The notes under the pieces are model-generated. The model saw only the letters and a program-made list of their open reading frames with translations. It ran no database searches and was not told the DNA's origin. A stretch of 12,212 nt of DNA from Ruminococcaceae bacterium UBA5905 (GTDB taxonomy: Bacteria > Bacillota > Clostridia > Oscillospirales > Acutalibacteraceae), in assembly GCA_002431285.1 (NCBI GenBank), contig DJEF01000023.1, positions 1 to 12,212 on the forward strand, in the 5' to 3' direction. The translations under genes and the position numbers were made by a program. This document shows positions 6,935-12,212 of this stretch, piece after piece (the stretch's first letter is position 1; the number at the start of each line of letters is the position of its first letter).

Positions 6935-7726
6935 TCAGAAGTACGTTACCGGCTTCGTTCCCTCCGGCTGCGCCACCTCCAGCAGGCAATCCCGACCAAC
7001 AACCGCTCCTGCGGCCGCCAATGCCTGCGTCGCCGTATCCGCCGCCAGCTGAGGCGTATTGTTCTGACGGCTGAGGTGCGCCAACACCAGCCGGGTGGTT
7101 CCGCTCGCCACCAGCCCAGGCAGCACAGCCGCGCAGGCATCGTTGGATAAGTGGCCGCCGTCGCCCAAAATACGTTGCTGCAAATAGAACGGGTACGGTC
7201 CGTTACGCAGCATAACGGGGTCGTGGTTGGATTCGATATGTACCAGCTGGCAGCCGGTGAGCGCCGCACGGATCTCGTCCGTCATATACCCGATATCCGT
7301 GGCCAGTGCCAGGGACCGATTCTCCCCCTCAATGCGAAACCCCAGGCATTCCCGGCTGTCATGCGGGGTAGAAAACGGGCTGATCCGCAATCCGTAAATG
7401 CCCACCGCTTTACCGGGGGACAGCACATACAGCCGCTGGGATGCCGCCACCTTATCCCCCTCGGTCAACGCGTCCAGCGTACCAACCGATGCCAGCACAG
7501 GCCATCCGTATTTTTTGCACAGCACCCGCAATCCCGCCACATGATCGGAATGCTCATGCGTCACCAGCACCGCCTTGACGGAGGACGGCGGAATATCCCG
7601 CTGCGCCAACGCCTCGGTAATACGCTTGGCGGACACGCCTGCATCCACAAGAATACCGCCATCTGCCGTACCGACATAAGTACAGTTGCCGCTGCTGCCG
7701 CTGAACAGGGAACAATATCGTAGCAT
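6935..7726 (-). CDS. walJ: WalJ/YycJ-type MBL-fold metallo-hydrolase
   Basis: This 263-residue metallo-beta-lactamase-fold protein belongs to the YycJ/WalJ group, thought to be a nuclease-type hydrolase affecting DNA replication and cell division control in Firmicutes. Visible metal ligands are THEHSDH (56-62), PHDS, the ESNHD motif and the late AHLSRQNNTP. The N-terminal CSLFSGSSGNCTYV and the GDGGHLSN motif are also typical. The start ATG at 7726 gives the family's normal N-terminus and follows GAGG. The frame is open to a TTG at 7750, but nothing supports that start. In Bacillus, walJ sits in the walRK operon. Here there is no two-component system beside it, and it lies between murA and rlmH. 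The exact substrate is unknown. Confidence 0.9.
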   Translation of the reverse strand: MLRYCSLFSGSSGNCTYVGTADGGILVDAGVSAKRITEALAQRDIPPSSVKAVLVTHEHSDHVAGLRVLCKKYGWPVLASVGTLDALTEGDKVAASQRLYVLSPGKAVGIYGLRISPFSTPHDSRECLGFRIEGENRSLALATDIGYMTDEIRAALTGCQLVHIESNHDPVMLRNGPYPFYLQQRILGDGGHLSNDACAAVLPGLVASGTTRLVLAHLSRQNNTPQLAADTATQALAAAGAVVGRDCLLEVAQPEGTKPVTYF

Positions 7727-7756
7727 GATCCTCAGGCTTTCCTTTCTCAAATCAAA

Positions 7757-7797
7757 GCCGCAGACCCTCCACTCTACGCAGCGGAACCGTCTGCGGT
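7757..7797 (-). terminator. Possible weak terminator or processing hairpin between murA and walJ
   Basis: The murA-walJ gap of about 80 bp holds an 8-bp perfect inverted repeat, CCGCAGAC / GTCTGCGG (7796-7789 with 7765-7758). The sequence between the arms can form a second helix. Only a poor T tract follows on the minus strand (CTTTGATTTG). It may be a leaky terminator or an mRNA stability element. I see no clear new promoter for walJ. Confidence 0.4.
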
Positions 7798-7806
7798 CTT
7801 GCTTCT

Positions 7807-9072
7807 TTATTCGTTTTCGTTTACCCGACGGATATCGCCGCCCAGGCGGACGAGTTTCTCCACAATGGTCTCATATCCACGCTCGATATAGTTGATGTGA
7901 GATACCACAGTCTCTCCCTTCGCCACCAGGCCGGCCACCACCATAGCCGCTCCGGCACGCAGATCCAATGCATCTACCGATGCGGCCGTCAGTTGCGGCA
8001 CACCGGTGAAAACCGCCCGTTTTCCGTCCACCGATACCTGCGCGCCCATGCGCCGCAACTGATCGGTGTAACGGAAGCGATTTTCCCAAATTCCTTCCGT
8101 GATGGTGCTCGTCCCCTCTGCAACGGCCAGGAGCACCCCGAACTGGGGCTGCATATCCGTCGGGAATCCGGGATACGGCATGGTCTTGATATTGCTGTGA
8201 TGCAAGCGCCCGTCGCAGCGGATCCGCACGGCATCGTTCATATCCTCGAAAGTAGCGCCCAACTCCTCCAGCTTAGCGGAGATGGATTCCAGATGCTTCG
8301 GCGTCACATTCCGAATCAGCACATCGCCGCCGGTGGCCACCGTCATGGCCATATAGGTACCCGCCTCGATCTGATCGGGGATGATGGAATAATCCGCCCC
8401 ATGGAGGGATTGCACACCGCGGATCTTGATGACGTCCGTACCGGCGCCGCGGATATCCGCCCCCATCATATTAAGAAAATTGGCCAGGTCCACGATATGC
8501 GGCTCCCGAGCGGCATTTTCGATGATGGTAGAGCCTCTCGCCCGGGTCGCCGCCAGAATGATATTCATTGTGGCGCCGACGCTGACGGTGTCCAGATAGA
8601 TCGCATCCCCCTCCAGACGATCGGCGTGGACGGTGATGATATTATCCTCCAGCATCTCCGTCTGCGCACCCAGCGCATGGAATCCCTTCAGATGCAGATC
8701 AATGGGACGGGTGCCGAAATCGCATCCGCCGGGCATAGGCACACGCGCCCGCCCCATCTTCCCCAGCAGCGCACCGATAAAATAGTAGGAAGCGCGCATC
8801 TTGCGCCCCAATTCCTCATTCACATCCGCAGTATGCACCGAGCGGGGGTCGATCTCCACAATATTAGTGTCCTTCCACTCCACTCCGGCTCCCAGCTTCC
8901 GCAGGATATCCAACGTGGTGAACACATCGCTGATATGCGGCACATTTTCCAGAATGCACGGCTCATCACACAGGATAACCGCCGGCAGGATCGCCACCGC
9001 CGCATTCTTAGCTCCGCTGATATCCACAGCTCCCGACAGCCGATTGCCGCCGATGATCCGATACTTTTCCAC
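7807..9072 (-). CDS. murA: UDP-N-acetylglucosamine 1-carboxyvinyltransferase MurA
   Basis: MurA transfers enolpyruvate from PEP to UDP-GlcNAc, the first committed step of peptidoglycan synthesis, in the cytoplasm. The 421 residues include the Lys22-Asn23 pair (SGAKNA), the loop PGGCDFGTRPID with catalytic Cys117 and Arg122, FPTDMQPQ with Asp306, ENRFR, and HINYIERGY near the C-terminus. All key residues match the family. Cys at the active-site loop is the fosfomycin target, so no Cys-to-Asp resistance change is seen. The start is a GTG at 9072, 7 nt after AAGGG, giving the typical N-terminus MEKYRIIGGNRLSG. An in-frame ATG at 9111 has no ribosome-binding site. Firmicutes often have two MurA paralogues, and which one this is cannot be decided here. 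It is the first gene of the likely murA-walJ-rlmH unit. Confidence 0.96.
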   Translation of the reverse strand: MEKYRIIGGNRLSGAVDISGAKNAAVAILPAVILCDEPCILENVPHISDVFTTLDILRKLGAGVEWKDTNIVEIDPRSVHTADVNEELGRKMRASYYFIGALLGKMGRARVPMPGGCDFGTRPIDLHLKGFHALGAQTEMLEDNIITVHADRLEGDAIYLDTVSVGATMNIILAATRARGSTIIENAAREPHIVDLANFLNMMGADIRGAGTDVIKIRGVQSLHGADYSIIPDQIEAGTYMAMTVATGGDVLIRNVTPKHLESISAKLEELGATFEDMNDAVRIRCDGRLHHSNIKTMPYPGFPTDMQPQFGVLLAVAEGTSTITEGIWENRFRYTDQLRRMGAQVSVDGKRAVFTGVPQLTAASVDALDLRAGAAMVVAGLVAKGETVVSHINYIERGYETIVEKLVRLGGDIRRVNENE

Positions 9073-9098
9073 ACAAGCACCCTTTCTTATTCCCGCCG

Positions 9099-9161
9099 AA
9101 AACCCGATCATACCGGGGGAGCCAGTCTCCGTGGCGGCAGTTCTGATCCGCGCGCCGCCAT
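9099..9161 (-). other. Structured 5' leader of murA
   Basis: The murA leader of about 120 nt holds three possible hairpins in minus-strand order: a 7-bp stem TGGCGGC/GCCGCCA (9160-9154 with 9138-9132), GGAG/CTCC (9130-9127 with 9121-9118), and CCCG/CGGG (9117-9114 with 9106-9103) followed by TTTT (9102-9099). The last resembles a weak attenuator, but the stem is short. No known riboswitch class was recognised. Confidence 0.3.
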
Positions 9162-9191
9162 AGGAAGGGCATCCGACAAAGACGGCTCACA

Positions 9192-9215
9192 CGCAACCAT
9201 TATACCATAGTTGCG
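9192..9215. promoter_or_regulatory. 24-bp inverted repeat over the murA -10 box (possible operator)
   Basis: The minus strand reads CGCAACTAT, GGTATA, ATGGTTGCG. The 9-bp arms pair except for one T-G position, and the -10 hexamer lies within the dyad. A palindrome of this size centred on a -10 box is typical of a repressor site. The regulator is unknown, and chance is possible. Confidence 0.4.
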
Positions 9216-9226
9216 AAAAAAAGCAA
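9199..9226 (-). promoter_or_regulatory. Extended -10 promoter of murA
   Basis: On the minus strand TTGCTT (9226-9221) is followed after 16 bp by TATAAT (9204-9199), preceded by TGG so that it is an extended -10. It lies just after the permease stop codon. The predicted start is near 9192, about 120 nt before the murA GTG. Confidence 0.75.
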
Positions 9227-9233
9227 AGGTTTT

Positions 9234-10397
9234 TTACAATTCCTGCCGCAAAGCCTCAACAGGAGCCATGCCGGAGGCCACATATGCAGGGTACGAGCCG
9301 AAAGCCGCGCCCAGAAACAGCGTAAAGAAAAACGCCAGAGTCCAGCTGCCACCCACCGAAGGTATCGGCAAACCCAGAACCCGACACGCCCCGATCACAA
9401 GGCCGCCGCCCAGCACTGTACCGATCAACGCCCCCACAAGACTGAGCAGCACCGCAGCCGCCAGAAATTCCAGCCATATCCGTCCGCGACCTGCTCCCAC
9501 CGCCTTTTTGATGCCGATTTCCCGGGTGCGTTCGTTCACCGAGGACAGCATGGATGTCATGATCCCAAAGCCGGATACCAGCAGCGATACGCCGCCAACC
9601 GCCGTCAACACAGCGGTGACAATGGACGCGACACTTTCCAGACGTTCCCGCTGCGAGGCCAGATCCTCCGTCTTGAGCGTACCCACCGACTCGTGAGACA
9701 ATGCGCGGCGGATGGTATCCTCTGTGCCGACGGCATCCGCTGTCACCCGCACGGCAATCTGATCAATGGATGCATCGCCGGTATAGCCCTGCAATGTGGT
9801 ATACGGTACATAGATCATGTGCGGGATCATAGCCGACACGGTTTTCAAAAGGCTGCTGCCGGTAGCGGTAACGCCCACGACGGTCATCGGCACCCGCTGT
9901 TCATCCAGCAGCACCGACAGGGTCTTTCCCACCACGTTTTCCCGTCCGTATACCGCCTTCGCCAACGAAGCATCCACCACGCACACATTGGCCGACGACG
10001 CCACATCGCCCCGGCTGAACAGCCTCCCGTGAAGGAGCTGGAGTGAAATCAGCTGATCTGCACCCGCATCAATGCCGCAACTCACCACCCCGTAATCGCT
10101 GCCCACCGGAAAGTGCGCGGTAGTATACTCCAATATGAGCGGCATGGCCTGCCGCACGGCAGGCAGCTCCCGGATTGCGTATAGGCAATCCTCATTGAGT
10201 CCCTCGGAGGCGCTCACGGACAGCCCGTGCACCCCCATGTCCTCCAGCTCCCGCTGCACCGCCGCCTCCCCCAGCCCCCCGATGCCGGAGACCAGCACCA
10301 CCATGGCGGTGCCGATGGCGATGCCGCACACAGTCAGTGCCGTCCGCAGCCGACGGTGCCGGAACCCGGCGAAGGCGCTGCGCCAAAGTTCTCTCAT
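9234..10397 (-). CDS. ABC transporter permease, MacB/FtsX family (YknZ-like)
   Basis: This 387-residue inner-membrane protein has the MacB architecture. TM1 is at about 19-41, followed by a large extracytoplasmic MacB_PCD domain (about 45-250) and three further TM segments (about 257-285, 308-338, 351-374). Between TM2 and TM3 lies NERTREIGIKKAVGA (288-302), the FtsX-family coupling region that contacts an ATPase. The C-terminal YPAYVASGMAPVEALR is also typical. Relatives move peptides, lipids or antibiotics out, or act mechanically with an adaptor; the substrate here is unknown. The ATG overlaps the adaptor's TGA in ATGA and follows GGGGAGG, so translation is coupled. No ATP-binding subunit gene is next to it. 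Confidence 0.92.
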   Translation of the reverse strand: MRELWRSAFAGFRHRRLRTALTVCGIAIGTAMVVLVSGIGGLGEAAVQRELEDMGVHGLSVSASEGLNEDCLYAIRELPAVRQAMPLILEYTTAHFPVGSDYGVVSCGIDAGADQLISLQLLHGRLFSRGDVASSANVCVVDASLAKAVYGRENVVGKTLSVLLDEQRVPMTVVGVTATGSSLLKTVSAMIPHMIYVPYTTLQGYTGDASIDQIAVRVTADAVGTEDTIRRALSHESVGTLKTEDLASQRERLESVASIVTAVLTAVGGVSLLVSGFGIMTSMLSSVNERTREIGIKKAVGAGRGRIWLEFLAAAVLLSLVGALIGTVLGGGLVIGACRVLGLPIPSVGGSWTLAFFFTLFLGAAFGSYPAYVASGMAPVEALRQEL

Positions 10398-11326
10398 GGC
10401 GTTTCCTCCCCAGCGGCAGATACTACTGTGCCGTCCTGTACCTTTTGCGGTTCCAGGATCAGTGTCGCACCGAAAAGCGCAGCATCGTCTGTCAACACAC
10501 CCTTGCTTAGTTCCGCCTGCGATGCGATCGTATGCCGCACCGCCTGTCCGTCTTTCAGCAGGTATACATATTCCTGCCCATTTTCGTCCTCCTGTATCGC
10601 CATATACGGGAGCAGCAATCCTTCGGACGCCGTAGCGGTAACGACCTGCGCCCGGGCGGTCAACCCCAACCGGAGAGATTCGTCCGCCTGTCCCTCATTC
10701 AACGAAACAATCCCCTCCACCACGGTGTCGCCGGAGGCGGTCTGCCGCCCGGCAGAGGAAATGCGGATCAGCTCACCCTCATAGACTGCCTTTTCAAATC
10801 CGTCGCCTCGGATATGGACCTTTTGCCCGACCTGCAAGCGGGGCAGATCCTTCTCCCGAATAGCCACACGCACCTGCAAACCGTTGATCGGTGCCAACAC
10901 TGCCAGCGGCTCTCCCATGGACAGATGCTCTCCGGACGAGGCGTTTACCGACACCAATATGCCTGCCGCCGGTGCCGTAACGGTGTCCGAAGCCGCAGCC
11001 AACGCCAACACCTGTGCTGCCTCCCCGGCGGATTGCGCTGCATAGGCACGGGATGCCTGCTTATCCACGCAGGCCAATACATCGCCCTCTCGCACCGCCT
11101 GTCCCTCACGCGCCGAAACCTCACTCAGCACACAGCCGGCCATCACTGGAATCGGCCGCAACTCCCCCGCCTCCACCACGCCGGAGCATGAGATCGTCTG
11201 TTCGACACTCTGGGGCTCGAGCACCGTCGTGCGCACCGCCACCGTCTCCTGCCGATTGCTTTTTGCCAGACCGATTACCGCTACCGCCGTCACCGCCGCC
11301 AGCGGTAATATCCACCATTTTTTCAT
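10394..11326 (-). CDS. Membrane-fusion/efflux adaptor subunit (HlyD/MacA/YknX-like)
   Basis: The 310-residue adaptor is anchored by one N-terminal TM (about 4-20), with the rest outside the membrane. It shows the two halves of a biotinyl-lipoyl domain (about 55-90, AGCVLSEVSAREGQAVREGDVLACVD; and about 115-145, APAAGILVSVNASSGEHLSMGEPLAVL), then a beta-barrel region (about 150-235) and a membrane-proximal part. The segment between the lipoyl halves is only about 25-30 residues, so the long helical hairpin of Gram-negative MacA is nearly absent. This suits a single-membrane cell. It is the first gene of the operon with the permease. The ATG follows GAGGTGG closely. It is likely the YknX-like partner of the permease. 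Confidence 0.88.
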   Translation of the reverse strand: MKKWWILPLAAVTAVAVIGLAKSNRQETVAVRTTVLEPQSVEQTISCSGVVEAGELRPIPVMAGCVLSEVSAREGQAVREGDVLACVDKQASRAYAAQSAGEAAQVLALAAASDTVTAPAAGILVSVNASSGEHLSMGEPLAVLAPINGLQVRVAIREKDLPRLQVGQKVHIRGDGFEKAVYEGELIRISSAGRQTASGDTVVEGIVSLNEGQADESLRLGLTARAQVVTATASEGLLLPYMAIQEDENGQEYVYLLKDGQAVRHTIASQAELSKGVLTDDAALFGATLILEPQKVQDGTVVSAAGEETP

Positions 11327-11377
11327 CCCGCCACCTCATTTCTGTATTCGGTATCTATTGTGCGAGAGCGAGAGAAA

Positions 11378-11407
11378 ATTATGTGTCGCAGCCGCCGTTT
11401 TTCACAA
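11378..11407 (-). promoter_or_regulatory. Possible sigma-A promoter of the adaptor-permease operon
   Basis: TTGTGA (11407-11402), an 18-bp spacer and CATAAT (11383-11378) lie on the minus strand between the terminator and the adaptor start. The match is partial on both boxes, so confidence is moderate. Confidence 0.42.
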
Positions 11408-11427
11408 ATATATTTTACGATCTCATG

Positions 11428-11461
11428 AAAAAAGAGATACCCGATCGGGCATCTCTTTTTT
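11428..11461 (-). terminator. Near-perfect hairpin terminator after the rrf2 gene
   Basis: A 34-bp near-palindrome (A6, GAGATACCCGA, TCGGGCATCTC, T6 on the plus strand) has one G-T position in the stem. It has T runs on both strands, so it could stop transcription in either direction. In context it ends the nifU-rrf2 unit, about 57 bp past the rrf2 stop. Confidence 0.9.
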
Positions 11462-11517
11462 GCGGTTCCATGAGACGATGGGCTTATCGGACCCACCTAT
11501 TTGGCGCAGCGTCATCC

Positions 11518-11943
11518 TTAGGATTCCGGCTTATCCGGTGATCCCCCCAGCAGATCTGCCAGCGTGATCCCATCGAAATAGGCGTTGGTGATGTCGTTGA
11601 ACCGGCTCCACATCCACAGAGTACGGCATTCTGCGGCGCGACTGCAAGGAGTTGCTTTGCAGGACAGACACGCCACCGGCGCCAGGTCTCCCTCGGTCAA
11701 GCGGAGAATCTCACCGACACGACATTCCTCCGCCGGGCGCGTCAGGCGATAGCCGCCCCCGACGCCGTGAACCCCCTCGACCAATCCCCCCCGGGTCAGC
11801 GCAGGCATGATCTGCTCCAGATATTTTTTGGAAACCTCCTGTCGTCGGGCAATATCTTTCATGGGCACGTATGCACCGTTACTATGCTCTGCCAGGTCCA
11901 GCAACACCCGCAACGCATACCGTCCCCGCGTCGAAACCATCAT
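11518..11943 (-). CDS. Rrf2 family transcriptional regulator (IscR-like, cysteine cluster)
   Basis: Rrf2 proteins are dimeric winged-helix repressors or activators, several of which sense Fe-S status, NO or cysteine supply. The 141 residues begin MMVSTRGRYALRVLLDLA and include the recognition region VSKKYLEQIMPAL and the wing VHGVGGGYRLTRP (about 58-70). A cluster of Cys92, Cys95, Cys100 and Cys106 follows. IscR uses three cysteines in this same region to hold a [2Fe-2S] cluster, so an Fe-S-sensing role is likely but not proven. The ATG follows AGGAGG by 8 nt, 21 nt downstream of the nifU stop, so it is probably cotranscribed with Fe-S assembly genes and may regulate them. A strong terminator follows. 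Confidence 0.9.
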   Translation of the reverse strand: MMVSTRGRYALRVLLDLAEHSNGAYVPMKDIARRQEVSKKYLEQIMPALTRGGLVEGVHGVGGGYRLTRPAEECRVGEILRLTEGDLAPVACLSCKATPCSRAAECRTLWMWSRFNDITNAYFDGITLADLLGGSPDKPES

Positions 11944-11964
11944 CTGCGCATCCTCCTGTCGCTG

Positions 11965-12212
11965 TTATTCGTGGCAGTGGCAACAGCTGTCACAGGAAGC
12001 AAACTGACAGGCGTCGTAGGCAATTCCGTGCCGATCGTAGTAGTCCTTCACAGCCGCCCGGATCGCCTCTTCCGCCAGCACGGAGCAATGCATTTTATGC
12101 GCCGGCAATCCATCCAGCGCCTCCGCAACCGCCTTATTGGACAACTGCAATGCCTCCGAGAGCGGTTTACCCTTGATCATCTCTGTTGCCATCGAACTGG
12201 AAGCGATAGCCA
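11965..12212 (-). CDS. NifU/IscU-type Fe-S cluster scaffold protein (C-terminal part, gene continues beyond the right edge)
   Basis: IscU-type scaffolds assemble a [2Fe-2S] cluster with sulfur from a cysteine desulfurase and pass it to target proteins. The visible reading frame stays open to the window edge with [15 protein letters not shown]. It then reads [24 protein letters not shown], where the cysteine of [12 protein letters not shown] is the third conserved cluster ligand. The first two ligands would lie upstream, outside the window. After the usual end of the fold comes a short Cys/His-rich tail, [16 protein letters not shown], not part of the classical IscU fold. The neighbouring Rrf2 regulator supports an isc/suf-like operon; a cysteine desulfurase gene is expected just off the right edge. 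Internal ATG codons near the edge are not the start. Confidence 0.92.
   Translation of the reverse strand, partial: AIASSSMATEMIKGKPLSEALQLSNKAVAEALDGLPAHKMHCSVLAEEAIRAAVKDYYDRHGIAYDACQFASCDSCCHCHE

Noticed and set aside
7727..7750. walJ extended to a TTG at 7750
   Set aside because: There is no ribosome-binding site upstream, and the ATG at 7726 gives the conserved N-terminus.
9073..9111. murA extended to an ATG at 9111
   Set aside because: There is no ribosome-binding site, and the extra residues do not fit the family N-terminus. The GTG at 9072 has AAGGG at a good distance.
7897..9210. A 437-codon open frame on the plus strand, antisense to murA
   Set aside because: The composition is rich in His, Arg and Gln with no family motifs, while the minus strand holds a complete MurA with all catalytic residues.
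9234..11326. A bacteriocin or antibiotic export and immunity island
   Set aside because: No precursor peptide, modification enzyme or immunity gene is present. The two transporter genes alone do not support it.

Overview
This 12.2 kb window looks like chromosome of a spore-forming, anaerobic, moderately GC-rich member of the Clostridia, probably Oscillospirales/Ruminococcaceae-like. The evidence is a spoIVB gene with a forespore-type promoter, a T-box-controlled ileS, a clostridial-type long IleRS, a DUF1858 redox mini-protein, and a NifU/IscU plus Rrf2 pair. Every convincing gene is on the minus strand, so transcription runs from high to low coordinates. The taxonomic call is inference from gene content.

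Layout from high to low coordinates, which is the order of transcription. (1) The end of a NifU/IscU-type Fe-S scaffold gene enters from the right edge, followed 21 nt later by an Rrf2/IscR-like regulator with a cysteine cluster. A near-perfect hairpin terminator follows. (2) A two-gene operon encodes a membrane-fusion adaptor and a MacB/FtsX-type ABC permease, overlapping by ATGA. No ATPase gene accompanies them in the window. (3) murA, walJ (yycJ) and rlmH form a housekeeping cluster. murA has an extended -10 promoter sitting inside a 24-bp dyad, and a structured leader of about 120 nt. (4) ileS is preceded by a strong sigma-A promoter and a complete T-box leader, in which antiterminator and terminator can both be drawn base by base. 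(5) A small DUF1858 gene has its own promoter and terminator. It is followed by trmK, which is translationally coupled to an alpha/beta-hydrolase gene that ends in a terminator. (6) spoIVB lies at the left edge. Its likely sigma-G promoter overlaps that terminator, with the -10 box in the hairpin loop.

The most striking point is at the left edge. The spoIVB reading frame is intact up to the family's conserved LLEKTGGxVQGM, then stops exactly where the catalytic serine (S-G-S-P) should begin. The last 20 bases match no frame of the expected sequence. This looks like a junction, either an inserted element or a rearrangement, and not a point mutation. Only those bases of the far side are visible, so its nature is undetermined.

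The remainder is ordinary core-genome content: cell wall synthesis (MurA), a walJ-type hydrolase, ribosome and tRNA modification (RlmH, TrmK), tRNA charging (IleS) and Fe-S biogenesis. I saw no tRNA or rRNA gene, CRISPR array, transposase or phage gene inside the window.
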